A DNA stretch of 64,000 nt from Bog-473 sp963730395 (GTDB lineage Bacteria > Actinomycetota > Acidimicrobiia > Acidimicrobiales > RAAP-2): NCBI GenBank assembly GCA_963730395.1, contig CAVSSK010000007.1, positions 239,029-303,028 of the forward strand. Reading direction: 5' to 3'. This document shows, piece after piece, positions 18,175 through 26,370 of this stretch. The position numbers were made by a program, and so were the translations under genes. A model generated the notes under the pieces. The model was not told the DNA's origin, searched no databases, and saw only the letters and a program-made list of their open reading frames with translations. Within the stretch, counting starts at the first letter, position 1. Every line of letters begins with the position of its first letter.

Positions 18175-18191
18175 GTAGAAGCGTATTCTCC
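18175..18191. promoter_or_regulatory. Possible operator GTAGAAGCGTATTCTCC in divergent promoter
   Basis: Lies in the 265-bp divergent gap between the synthetase (18052) and the dehydrogenase operon (18318), just after TTGACT. It shares GTAGA...TCT with the conserved 46-bp elements at 22923, 25234 and 29850, and AGCGTAT-CTC with the site at 29094. A weaker match, so tentative. The rest of the gap shows nothing else I recognise. Confidence 0.3.
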
Positions 18192-18317
18192 TATTTTGGT
18201 GCGGGTCAAAGCCCAAGTCGTAGGGGATCAGAGGATGTCCAGAGTTTCCACTTGCACGATGACAATGGCTACGCTCCCAACGGCAATTCGCTCGAACTCC
18301 AGCAGACAAGAAGTTCA

Positions 18318-19361
18318 GTGAATCTCGGCCTGACAGAAGAGCAGCAGGCGCTCCGCCAGACCTTCGCCGCACTCTTTGCCAAGGAAGCCACGTCTGCGGT
18401 CGTGCGAGCTGCCGAACCATCGGGACACGATGCGTCGTTATGGGCATGCATGGGTCAGGTTGGTCTCCTCGAGGTAGGGATCCCGATCGACCTAGGTGGA
18501 GCGGGGGCGGGTGCGTTTGAGCTGACGCTCATCGCCGAAGAGGCCGGACGGTGCCTGGCCCCTATTCCGATCGCCGAGACGAGCGCGGCGACGAGACTTC
18601 TGGCCAAGTTCGAGTTGGTCGATCTCATTGAGGTGGCATTAAACAGTGAGCGCCTCGTCTCTCTGCCACCCGCACCGGGAGCGGTAGGAGCGCAGGTGTT
18701 GGCAGACGGGGCGATCGCAGACGTTGTGTTGGGCCTCATAGACGGCGAGCTCGTGTTGGTTAGTCGGCCTGAAACGATCCAGCCGCTTTCAAACATGGGC
18801 TGCCTGCCGCTGGCCCGGTGGCCGGACGCCACCTCCGTGCGCTCTCTTACGGCCCACCCTTCCGCTGAACAGGCATTTCATCGCGCCCTCGCCGAGGTCA
18901 GAGTGCTTCGGGCCGCCGCTCTTGTGGGGATTGCGAGCCGGGTGATCGAGATGGGGGCCGCATATGCTCGTGAGCGTTACGCCTTCGGAGTCCCGATTGG
19001 GACATACCAAGCTGTCGCCCACCCATTGGCAGATGCTCTCGTTGCGAGAGATGGGGCACAACTCTTGACATGGAAGGCCAGTTGGGCTCTCGATACTGAT
19101 CACCCTGACGCCGACCTCCTGACCCGCCAGGCCTTCATTTTTGCCGCGGAGGTCGCATACGCCGCCGCCCAACACAGTCTGCACATCCATGGTGGATATG
19201 GATTTACGCAAGAGTGTGACATTCAGTTGTATTACCGGCGGGCCCAAGCGTGGGCCGCCGCGGTGGCAGATCCTCGGCGTGAGTTGCAGACGCTTGGATG
19301 TGATCTCCTCCGAGGCTCTGAGGCGCGCCATGGGCTCGATGGAGTGCGCGGTGGACTTTGA
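18318..19361 (+). CDS. Acyl-CoA dehydrogenase, subunit 1 of a second pair
   Basis: About 347 residues, starting at GTG 18318; NLGLTEEQQALRQTFAALF is a standard N-terminus. An upstream TTG (18252) would add a non-conserved tail. C-terminal markers: RERYAFGVPIGTYQAVAHPLAD, HIHGGYGFTQECDIQLYYRRAQAW. No IYEGT-type Glu is seen at the end. Its 3' end overlaps the next acyl-CoA dehydrogenase gene. The pair again resembles heteromeric FadE enzymes. Confidence 0.88.
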   Translation: MNLGLTEEQQALRQTFAALFAKEATSAVVRAAEPSGHDASLWACMGQVGLLEVGIPIDLGGAGAGAFELTLIAEEAGRCLAPIPIAETSAATRLLAKFELVDLIEVALNSERLVSLPPAPGAVGAQVLADGAIADVVLGLIDGELVLVSRPETIQPLSNMGCLPLARWPDATSVRSLTAHPSAEQAFHRALAEVRVLRAAALVGIASRVIEMGAAYARERYAFGVPIGTYQAVAHPLADALVARDGAQLLTWKASWALDTDHPDADLLTRQAFIFAAEVAYAAAQHSLHIHGGYGFTQECDIQLYYRRAQAWAAAVADPRRELQTLGCDLLRGSEARHGLDGVRGGL

Positions 19362-20517
19362 CGAACCGGCCCAGGTTGCTCGGGCGAGAGCTGAAGCAGA
19401 GGCGTTTGCGGCGCAGTACGTCACGCCCGAACTCGTGGAAGAAGAGCTGCGTACCGGAGACGGGGTGAGTCGAACTCTCATTGAGGCGATGGGCCAGCGG
19501 GGTTGGGTCGCGCCTACCTGGCCTCGCGAAGAGGGCGGTGCCGGCCTCGATCCATTCGAGGCGGCGGCGGTCTTGAATGCGATCCGGGCGCTTGGAGGGC
19601 CGACGATCGGTCCGGGGACCACCATGCTTGCCGCAAACGCCATCCGCGCATTGGGCTCGGAGCGATTGAAGTCAGAGATCCTGCCTGGTGTGGCGGCGGG
19701 TCGCATTCTTATCTGTCTCGGCTACACGGAGCCCGAGGGGGGGTCAGATGTCTTCGCATGCAAGACACGCTCAATGCGTGACGGGGACGAGTGGGTGATC
19801 AACGGCCAAAAGATGTTCACGACGTTCGCCCACCGAGCCGATTATTGCTTCCTCTTGACCAGGAGCCTTCCCGGCTCAACGGGACCAAAAGGGTTGACGA
19901 TGTTCTTGGTCCCCATGGATTCGGCGGGGATCGAGATCCAACCGGTCCGTACGATGGGGTATGAGCGAACGAACATCGTGTTCTACAACGACGTCCGTGT
20001 TTCTCATGGTCTCGTTGTTGGAGAGCCGGAACAAGGTCTGAGCGTGATCCGCGCCGCGTTGGAGGCAGAACAGAACGTAGCCCCATCATCTCGCACGGGC
20101 CAGCTTTACCGATCGGCTCTCAGATGGGCGAAGTCAGCCACTGATGCGATCGGTCACCCCGTGGCCGACGATCCGTCCGTGCGCGAACGCATTGCCCGAC
20201 TCTCAATCGACGCCGAGGTGTCCGACCTGCTTGGGGTTCGCGTGGGTTTCTTGGAGCAGTTGGGCGCGAAACCAGGTCCGCATGCTGCTTTGTTCGGGCC
20301 GGAGACCTATGTGAGGTGGTCGAGGGAGGTGCTCGACATGGTTGGTCCGCTTGGTGCGGCCGACTGGACGGACACCGCGGCAGTCGAGGGCGGGACCTTC
20401 GAGTACCACTACCGTTGCGCCGTGGCCAGCACGATCTACGGCGGTTCGAGCGAAGTGCTTCGCAGTCTTATCGCAGAGCAACTTCTCGAACTGCCTCGGA
20501 GCCGTCCTAAGTCATAA
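19330..20517 (+). CDS. Acyl-CoA dehydrogenase, subunit 2 of a second pair
   Basis: About 395 residues. Candidate starts are ATG 19330, ATG 19339 or GTG 19351, the last with GGAG 6-7 bases upstream; all overlap the preceding gene. Markers: GWVAPTWPREEGGAGLDP, GYTEPEGGSDVFACKT, GQKMFTTFAHRADY and the terminal TIYGGSSEVLRSLIAEQLLELP. This is the FAD-binding, better conserved partner. It is followed 37 bp later by the DHDPS-like gene. Confidence 0.9.
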   Translation: MGSMECAVDFDEPAQVARARAEAEAFAAQYVTPELVEEELRTGDGVSRTLIEAMGQRGWVAPTWPREEGGAGLDPFEAAAVLNAIRALGGPTIGPGTTMLAANAIRALGSERLKSEILPGVAAGRILICLGYTEPEGGSDVFACKTRSMRDGDEWVINGQKMFTTFAHRADYCFLLTRSLPGSTGPKGLTMFLVPMDSAGIEIQPVRTMGYERTNIVFYNDVRVSHGLVVGEPEQGLSVIRAALEAEQNVAPSSRTGQLYRSALRWAKSATDAIGHPVADDPSVRERIARLSIDAEVSDLLGVRVGFLEQLGAKPGPHAALFGPETYVRWSREVLDMVGPLGAADWTDTAAVEGGTFEYHYRCAVASTIYGGSSEVLRSLIAEQLLELPRSRPKS

Positions 20518-20554
20518 GGGTCGAAGTTCGTTAGGCGGAGAGGAGGAGGTTGTC

Positions 20555-21565
20555 ATGGCAACAGCAGGGGAAGCCCGTGAGTGGGCACCGGGCGCGCTGC
20601 GCGGCATTATCGACTCGCTGTACACGCCCTTTAGCGGCGAAGGTGGAGAGATCGTCGACGAGCAGGCGTTCCGTACTCTCATTACGCATTGTGTCGGTGC
20701 TCTGGATCACGACGGCGTGTGGGTTGGCGGATTGGTCGGCGAATGCTGGGCTCTTCACACTGAGGAACGGAAGCGGTTGCTCGAAATTGCCGTCCAAGAG
20801 ACGAGAGCGCTGAAGAAGGAGGCATTGGTCGAAGCCTGCCCGGCCAGTACCAACGTGTTAGAGACGGTGGAACTCGCTCAGCATGCTGCTCGCGCCGGCG
20901 CCGATATCTGCTTCTTGATTCCGCCTTACTTCGAGGCCAAGACGTTCGAAGCGGTTCGCGAAATGCTTCGCTATGTGACGGCACGAACCGATATTGCGCT
21001 TGGACTCTTCAACACGCATGCTGCCGGCTGGATCCTCAGCCCAGCGCAATGCGTGGAGTTGGCGGACGAGTTTCCAGCTATCTGCGCGGTCAAGAATGGG
21101 ATGTTTCGTCCAGCGCATTCGGCTGAGCTCCACCGACTCGCACCCGAGCTTGTGATTTGGGAGTGCGACATGCTCGCTTATCGAGGAGGCTTCCTACGTC
21201 GGGGGATCAGCGCGCCTGGGATTCTTGGTGGAACGGGATACCTCTACGAGCGTCCCGACATGCCGACCTATCGGCAGCAGTGGGAGCTATTGGTGTCCGA
21301 CAAACTTTCGGAGGCGATTGATCATTGGTACGACTCTGGGCTTGATGACTTGGTGACGAACCTGCATCGCGCTTTCGGAGCCTCCAATGTCGACGCCGCT
21401 TACACGCACTGGGGTTCGGCATTCAAGGCGGCAGCGGCAGAGCTTGGCTTGCCTGTGGGCAACTACCCTCGCTCGCGGCCACCCCAACCGCAACTCTCTG
21501 ATGAACAGCGGTCAGCGGTGCACGCGGCGTATGTCACAGCGGGCTTGGTTTCGGGGGAAGAGTGA
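20555..21565 (+). CDS. Dihydrodipicolinate synthase (DapA) superfamily aldolase/hydratase
   Basis: A 336-residue class I aldolase fold, start ATG 20555, with AGGAGGAGG at 20540-20549. The N-terminal GVWVGGLVGECWALHTEER is the pyruvate-carboxylate loop of the DHDPS/NAL family; Lys180 in CAVKNGMF is the Schiff-base residue. The position of the catalytic Tyr (YNxP) reads LFNTHAAG, so Phe replaces Tyr. True DapA is about 290-300 residues and lies with lysine genes. Here it lies between acyl-CoA dehydrogenases, so a retro-aldolase or hydratase-aldolase, as in aromatic catabolism, is more likely. Confidence 0.82.
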   Translation: MATAGEAREWAPGALRGIIDSLYTPFSGEGGEIVDEQAFRTLITHCVGALDHDGVWVGGLVGECWALHTEERKRLLEIAVQETRALKKEALVEACPASTNVLETVELAQHAARAGADICFLIPPYFEAKTFEAVREMLRYVTARTDIALGLFNTHAAGWILSPAQCVELADEFPAICAVKNGMFRPAHSAELHRLAPELVIWECDMLAYRGGFLRRGISAPGILGGTGYLYERPDMPTYRQQWELLVSDKLSEAIDHWYDSGLDDLVTNLHRAFGASNVDAAYTHWGSAFKAAAAELGLPVGNYPRSRPPQPQLSDEQRSAVHAAYVTAGLVSGEE

Positions 21566-22749
21566 GCGCTATCGCTGATTCGGCGGCTCCCGAGTTCGAT
21601 GATACTGGCCGCAGTTTTTCGCTGACGTCGGCTCAGCGTGAGTTTCAAGCGACCATGAGGCGATTCGCAGAGGAGAAGGTAGCTCCGCACGCTGCCGGGG
21701 CCGACCTGACGGCCACCTTCCCGTGGGCCTCATACGAGGCATGCTGCGAGATGGATCTGATGGGGCTCGGCCTCCCGGTCGAATATGGCGGCAGTGGCGC
21801 GGACACCATTACCCAAGCAATTGCTATCGAGGAGTTGTCGCGGGTGTGCACGACGACGTCCGGAACGGTCGCCATCTCAAAACTCAGCATGATGCCGCTG
21901 GTGCATTTCGGATCTGACTACTTGAAGCAGCGGTACATTCCGCGCGTGACAAGCCAGCGCGCGCAGGGAAGCTATTGCCTCTCAGAGGTTGACGCAGGTA
22001 GTGACGTTGCGGCCATTCGATGCCGAGCCGTCAGGGACGGTGATCATTACGTTCTCAATGGAGCAAAGCATTGGATTACCAACGCCGGGATATCGGATAC
22101 GTACACCGTCTTTGCTAAGACCGATCCTGATGCTGGACATCGAGGCATATCTTGTTTCCTGGTCGAAGCCGACTGGGGGGTCAAAATCGCTCGGCTCGAG
22201 TCCAAAATGGGACTACGAGGGAGTCCTACGGGGGAGGTCCACCTCGAAGATGTCCGTGTACCCATGAGCAATCGTGTGGGCGGTGAGGGCGACGGATTTC
22301 AGATTGCCATGCATTCGCTCGATCGCAATCGTCCAATCATTGGCGCACAGGCAGTAGGTATCGCGCAGGGGGCCATTGATTGCGCGGCGGCCTACATGAA
22401 GAGCAGGAGGGCATTCGGTGTACCGCTATCTGAGATGCAGGGTCTGCGCTTCATAATGGCAGATATGGTGATGCGGACGGAGGCCGCTCGCGCCCTCGTC
22501 TATCGATCCTGCGGCATGGTTGACGAGGACCCGACTGGGCAGCTGGCGGAGTTCGGTGCCATGGCGAAGTGTTTTGCATCAGACGTGGCGATGGAAGTAA
22601 CGACCGACTCGGTGCAGCTTCTCGGCGGAAATGGGTACACGACCGAGTTTCCCGTGGAGAGGTTTATGCGCGATGCCAAGATCACCCAGATCTACGAGGG
22701 CACCAACCAGATCCAACGTGTAGTCATCTCGAAAAAGGTGTTGGACTAG
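21562..22749 (+). CDS. Acyl-CoA dehydrogenase (canonical, probably homotetrameric)
   Basis: A 395-residue enzyme starting at GTG 21562 (GTGA overlap with the aldolase gene). It has YCLSEVDAGSDVAAIRC, GAKHWITNAG, RRAFGVPLSEMQGLRF, QLLGGNGYTTEFPVERFMRDAKI and IYEGTNQIQRVVI with the standard catalytic Glu. This is the short/medium-chain type that dehydrogenates an acyl-CoA alone. It is the last gene of the 18318-22749 operon. Its stop codon lies in an 18-bp tandem duplication. Confidence 0.93.
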   Translation: MSAIADSAAPEFDDTGRSFSLTSAQREFQATMRRFAEEKVAPHAAGADLTATFPWASYEACCEMDLMGLGLPVEYGGSGADTITQAIAIEELSRVCTTTSGTVAISKLSMMPLVHFGSDYLKQRYIPRVTSQRAQGSYCLSEVDAGSDVAAIRCRAVRDGDHYVLNGAKHWITNAGISDTYTVFAKTDPDAGHRGISCFLVEADWGVKIARLESKMGLRGSPTGEVHLEDVRVPMSNRVGGEGDGFQIAMHSLDRNRPIIGAQAVGIAQGAIDCAAAYMKSRRAFGVPLSEMQGLRFIMADMVMRTEAARALVYRSCGMVDEDPTGQLAEFGAMAKCFASDVAMEVTTDSVQLLGGNGYTTEFPVERFMRDAKITQIYEGTNQIQRVVISKKVLD

Positions 22750-22769
22750 GTAAAGGTGTTGGACTAGGT
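22734..22769 (+). repeat. Perfect 18-bp tandem duplication over a stop codon
   Basis: AAAGGTGTTGGACTAGGT occurs twice in direct succession (22734-22751 and 22752-22769), duplicating the last codons and TAG of the acyl-CoA dehydrogenase. It is probably replication slippage, with no coding effect because the first copy already stops translation. Confidence 0.85.
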
Positions 22770-22922
22770 CGAGCCCGGCATCTCCCTCCAGTCACCGGAG
22801 GAGCAAATTGTCGCAGCGTTTCGTCATGGCATCGGGACTTCGTCGCCCAGACAACAAAGCCCGGCTGAACTGGGCGTGCCGCACACCTCGTTGATCATGG
22901 TCAGCAGGGAACCCCATAGAGC

Positions 22923-22968
22923 ACTTGACGAATATGGGCTACTCTGAAAAAGTAGAGCGATGCTCTAC
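22923..22968 (+). promoter_or_regulatory. Conserved 46-bp promoter/operator element (copy 1), before P450
   Basis: ACTTGACGAATATG begins the element and GTAGAGCGATGCTCTAC (22952-22968) ends it; the latter is a 7-bp inverted repeat with a 3-base spacer. The same layout, with exactly 29 bp from ACTTGACG to GTAGA, recurs at 25234 and 29850. TTGACG could be a -35 box. The P450 start is 114 bp downstream. The rest of the 22770-23081 gap shows nothing convincing. Confidence 0.7.
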
Positions 22969-23081
22969 CTTCTGAGAGATGGTCTGGTCAGGTCTGAGTG
23001 CACTGAGGCGGAGCTTTCGATGACAAGACGCGGTGCGGCTTTCCGGCGATTCGCGATGACCGAGCGAGGTGGCGGGGTCCG

Positions 23082-24326
23082 ATGAGTCAGACTGAGCAAC
23101 TCGATCCGGAACGAGTCCGGCAACTGTTCGACCTCTCGAGCAGCTATAGAGCTGCCCAAGGAGGCATGTACCGAACGAGTCCATATCCCGCATGGCACCG
23201 ACTCCGAGAGCAGGCGCCGATTCATGAGGGAACAGTCCACGAACTCACCGGGATCAAGGAGGATCTGATGTTTCACGGCCTTCCCTCCAGTGACCGACCT
23301 CGGTTTTCTGTGTTCGGGTGGGAGGCATGTGACGCCGTCTATCGCAATCCAGAAATCTTCGCATCTTCGCCAGTGGCAGTAGATCTCAGCGGCGAGGCAT
23401 CACCCATGAACAGCATGCTCACGATGGGCGGTGCCCAACACCGTCGTTATCGAGCTTTGGTTCAGCCATCTTTCTCACCCGCCAAAGCCCGTTGGTGGAT
23501 CGAGAACTGGATCGAAAGTACGGTCCATGCGCTCATCGACGTTTTTGAGTCACGAGGACGAGCGGAGCTCAACGTTGAGCTCTGCGCCGCCATTCCATTG
23601 TTGACCATCACTGGAAGCTTTGGTGTTTCTGTTCAACGCGCACTGGACATTCGCGAGTCAATGTCCAATCCGGCGCAAATGATCGAAATCCTGGCGCCGA
23701 TTATTGCTGACCGACGAACGAATCCCCGCGATGACCTCATTAGTGTTCTTGTGGGATCAGAAGTCACGGGCGAGGACGGAACGACTCATCGAATGTCGGA
23801 CGCCGAGATCTACTCGTTCTCTGCCCTGTTGCTGGCTGCAGGTTCTGGAACCACATGGAAGCAGATGGGTATTACGCTCGCTGCCCTGCTGCTGAGGCCT
23901 GAGATGCTGGGTGCTGTTCGCAATGACAGGACGTTGGTGCGAACCGCGATCGAAGAGTCGCTGAGGTGGGAAGCAACGGATCCAATGTTTACTCGTTGGG
24001 TTGCTGACGACACCGAGTTCTTCGGTGTCAGTTTGCCGAAGGGTGCGGCTGTCCATATCTGCCTGGGATCGGCGAATCGTGACCCTGTTCGATGGGAACA
24101 TCCTGACGAATATCGGATTGATCGTCCGCCGAAGGCCACCCTCGCCTTTGGGGGAGGCCCTCACGTCTGCCTGGGCCAACACGTCGCCCGAGCCGAGATG
24201 ACGATCGCCATCAACGCACTTCTCGATCGTTTGCCAGACATGAGGTTGGATCCAGCGGTGGATCCCCCGGAGTTCATCGGCTTCTATGAGCGGGGAGCTA
24301 CCGCCATTCCAGTCCTCTTTGGCTGA
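23082..24326 (+). CDS. Cytochrome P450 with altered I-helix motif
   Basis: A 414-residue P450. The haem loop FGGGPHVCLGQHVARAE starts at residue 356 with ligand Cys363; the K-helix ExxR is EESLRWE. The I-helix reads AAGSGTT, so the usual acid before Thr (AGxE/DTT) is Gly, which may alter proton delivery or reaction type. It is preceded by the conserved 46-bp element, as is the ferredoxin operon at 25363, which points to co-regulation of P450 and redox partner. It converges on the SDR at 24375. Confidence 0.92.
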   Translation: MSQTEQLDPERVRQLFDLSSSYRAAQGGMYRTSPYPAWHRLREQAPIHEGTVHELTGIKEDLMFHGLPSSDRPRFSVFGWEACDAVYRNPEIFASSPVAVDLSGEASPMNSMLTMGGAQHRRYRALVQPSFSPAKARWWIENWIESTVHALIDVFESRGRAELNVELCAAIPLLTITGSFGVSVQRALDIRESMSNPAQMIEILAPIIADRRTNPRDDLISVLVGSEVTGEDGTTHRMSDAEIYSFSALLLAAGSGTTWKQMGITLAALLLRPEMLGAVRNDRTLVRTAIEESLRWEATDPMFTRWVADDTEFFGVSLPKGAAVHICLGSANRDPVRWEHPDEYRIDRPPKATLAFGGGPHVCLGQHVARAEMTIAINALLDRLPDMRLDPAVDPPEFIGFYERGATAIPVLFG

Positions 24327-24374
24327 GGGGCGGTCTCCTCGCTGATCAGCAGTGCCTCCGGTGGGGGCTAGGTC

Positions 24375-25163
24375 CTACGGTGTCAAGTACGTCCCCCCGT
24401 TGACGTCAATGACCGCTCCCGTGATACCAGAGGCGAGATCCGAGGCCAGAAAGAGGACGGCATTTGCGACCTCTTGCTCGCTCGGCACCCGACGCAGTGC
24501 AGCTTCAGCGGCGTAATGAGCCAAGAGTTCCCCATAGCGTACGGAGACTTTGCTCGCCCGAGGAGATTTGCTGTCCAAGTATCCGGGTCGAATCGCACCT
24601 GGCGCCACACAGTTGACCCTTATGCCTAGCGGTCCCAGCTCGCCGGCCAAAGACTGAGCGACCTTGTGAGCCTGGCCTTTCCCGGCGGCGTAGTCGCTGC
24701 GCCCAGGCATGCCAGCACGGCTCGAGAGCGAGGTGATGGTCACGATCGACCCTTGTCCGGCATCGGCCATGAAAGGAGCAATGAATCGGCACGGGAGAAG
24801 CGTTCCCAGCCCGCCAACTTCAGACGTGTTTCGCCACGCTTCAATGTCGTCGTCGTCCATTTCTAAGAGCAACCGTCGCTGGGGCGCACCAAAGGCGTTG
24901 TTGATCAGAACGTCGACCTTGCCGTATCGCTCCATGACGCTGTCAGCCATGCGACGGACGCTGTCAACCGAGAGAACGTCGGTCTCGAGCAACATCGGGT
25001 CACCGCCGGCGTCTCGGGCGGCCGCCGACGAAGATTCCAGCGACTGCCGCGATCGCGCCGCGAGGGCGACTTGGCCACCTTGCGCAGTGATGCTCCCGGC
25101 GACGCACGCCCCCAAACCGCGGCCCGCGCCGACGATGACGGCCACTTGATTATCAAATCTCAC
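24375..25163 (-). CDS. SDR family oxidoreductase
   Basis: A 262-residue SDR. The coenzyme motif is VGAGRGLGA (Val instead of the first Thr); NNAFGAPQRR replaces NNAG; TSLSSRAG gives the Ser region; YAAGK is the Tyr-Lys pair; the end is ITGAVIDVNGGTYLTP. It likely acts on a hydroxy- or keto-intermediate of the pathway. It is divergent from the ferredoxin operon, and the gap contains a 46-bp regulatory element reading toward the ferredoxin. Confidence 0.88.
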   Translation of the reverse strand: MRFDNQVAVIVGAGRGLGACVAGSITAQGGQVALAARSRQSLESSSAAARDAGGDPMLLETDVLSVDSVRRMADSVMERYGKVDVLINNAFGAPQRRLLLEMDDDDIEAWRNTSEVGGLGTLLPCRFIAPFMADAGQGSIVTITSLSSRAGMPGRSDYAAGKGQAHKVAQSLAGELGPLGIRVNCVAPGAIRPGYLDSKSPRASKVSVRYGELLAHYAAEAALRRVPSEQEVANAVLFLASDLASGITGAVIDVNGGTYLTP

Positions 25164-25233
25164 TTGGCTTCACCTCTCTCTGAGTTGTGCATTGATCGAC
25201 TGGTCTGGCAGCGCCCGTGACCTGGAGATCTGC

Positions 25234-25279
25234 ACTTGACGAATATGCCACACTCTGAAAAAGTAGAACTATGCTCTAC
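25234..25279 (+). promoter_or_regulatory. Conserved 46-bp promoter/operator element (copy 2), before ferredoxin operon
   Basis: ACTTGACGAATATG ... ACTCTGAAAAA ... GTAGAACTATGCTCTAC (25263-25279). It is nearly identical to the copy at 22923 in spacing and sequence. It lies in the divergent gap between the SDR (25163) and the ferredoxin start (25351/25363). Confidence 0.7.
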
Positions 25280-25362
25280 ATGACAAGGGTGAAGCGTTCC
25301 GCGACCGGATTGCCTCCGAGGCGCGGCGTCCTGTTCAGTTCAACTCCTCAGTGGGACCTGAC

Positions 25363-25584
25363 GTGAGCAAGCACGGGCGGATCTCGATCTCGATCTCCGT
25401 CGACCGCGAATTGTGCATGGGCAGCGGCGTCTGCATTGCCTACGCTCCTGTCACATTTGCCCACGACAACGAGACCAAAGCGGTGGTTCTCGATCCGTGG
25501 GGCAATGGCGTGGACGACATCCGAGTTGCAGCAGAGGCGTGTCCAACGGGGGCGATCGTGATTGTCGATCAGGAAAGAGGCTGA
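25363..25584 (+). CDS. Ferredoxin, [3Fe-4S] P450-partner type
   Basis: A 73-residue ferredoxin starting at GTG 25363; GTG 25351 in the same frame is possible. Only three conserved cysteines are present: Cys18 and Cys24 in CMGSGVC, and Cys60 in ACPTGAI. This is the pattern of single-cluster [3Fe-4S] ferredoxins that donate electrons to actinobacterial P450s. The likely partner is the co-regulated P450 at 23082 or the one at 3411. It heads an operon with an SDR and a phosphotransferase-like gene. Confidence 0.88.
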   Translation: MSKHGRISISISVDRELCMGSGVCIAYAPVTFAHDNETKAVVLDPWGNGVDDIRVAAEACPTGAIVIVDQERG

Positions 25585-25590
25585 TTAACA

Positions 25591-26370
25591 GTGCTACTCA
25601 AGGACAAGGTGGCCGTGATTACCGGTGCGGGGTCGGGCGTTGGGCGGGCGTCCGCAATCAGATTTTCTCAGGAGGGCGCGACTGTTGTCTGCGTCGATGT
25701 GGACCTCGACCGAGCAAAGGCGACAGTTGCCGACATTGAGTCTGCGGGAGGCACGGCACTCGCGGAACCCTGCGACGTTGCGGTGGAGGAGGACGTGGCC
25801 GCTGCGATCACCAGCGCCGTCGCAAGCTTCGGTCGCTTGGACATCATGTTCAACAATGTTGGCGTCCCCACCCCGCGCCTCGGAATGGTGTTCGAGGACC
25901 ACTCCGTTGAAGACTTCGAGCATCTGACCTCAGTGAACTTTAAAGGCGTGTTTCTTGGATGTCGTCAGGCGGTCATCAGGTTCAAAGAGCAGCGAGGCGG
26001 CGGAGTCATTCTCAATACGGGATCGGTGGCCGGACTGGTTGGTTGGGGAGGCACCGTCTACGGAGCCACCAAAGGGGCGGTACATCAACTTACAAGGGCA
26101 GTGGCGGTTGAGGTCGCACCATTCGGTATCCGGGTGAACGCCATTTGCCCTGCCGGGATGCCATTCACTGGATTCATGGCAGCCGGGGGAGTGGACGTTT
26201 CTGGCTCGAAGCTCGATACGCTGGCTGATCGCACCGGATCGATGCATCCACTGGGCCGGCCCATCACTGCAGAAGACTGCGCAGAAGCTGCGGTCTATCT
26301 CTGTTCGGACGGAGCTTCGAACGTGACGGGAATCCTATTGCCCATCGATGGGGGATACGTCGCCAGGTGA
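25591..26370 (+). CDS. SDR family oxidoreductase
   Basis: A 259-residue SDR starting at GTG 25591, 6 bp after the ferredoxin. Motifs: TGAGSGVGRAS, CDVAVEEDV, FNNVGVPT in place of NNAG, NTGSVAGLVG, YGATK as Tyr-Lys pair, ILLPIDGGYVAR at the end. It resembles the cyclopentanol or hydroxysteroid dehydrogenase branch of the family, but specificity cannot be read. Its 3' end overlaps the next gene by about 23 bp if that gene starts at 26348. Confidence 0.9.
   Translation: MLLKDKVAVITGAGSGVGRASAIRFSQEGATVVCVDVDLDRAKATVADIESAGGTALAEPCDVAVEEDVAAAITSAVASFGRLDIMFNNVGVPTPRLGMVFEDHSVEDFEHLTSVNFKGVFLGCRQAVIRFKEQRGGGVILNTGSVAGLVGWGGTVYGATKGAVHQLTRAVAVEVAPFGIRVNAICPAGMPFTGFMAAGGVDVSGSKLDTLADRTGSMHPLGRPITAEDCAEAAVYLCSDGASNVTGILLPIDGGYVAR

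Noticed and set aside
20555..21565. Lysine biosynthesis dapA, with 4703-5797 as dapB
   Set aside because: Lengths, changed Tyr, distance between the two genes and catabolic neighbours all argue against lysine synthesis.
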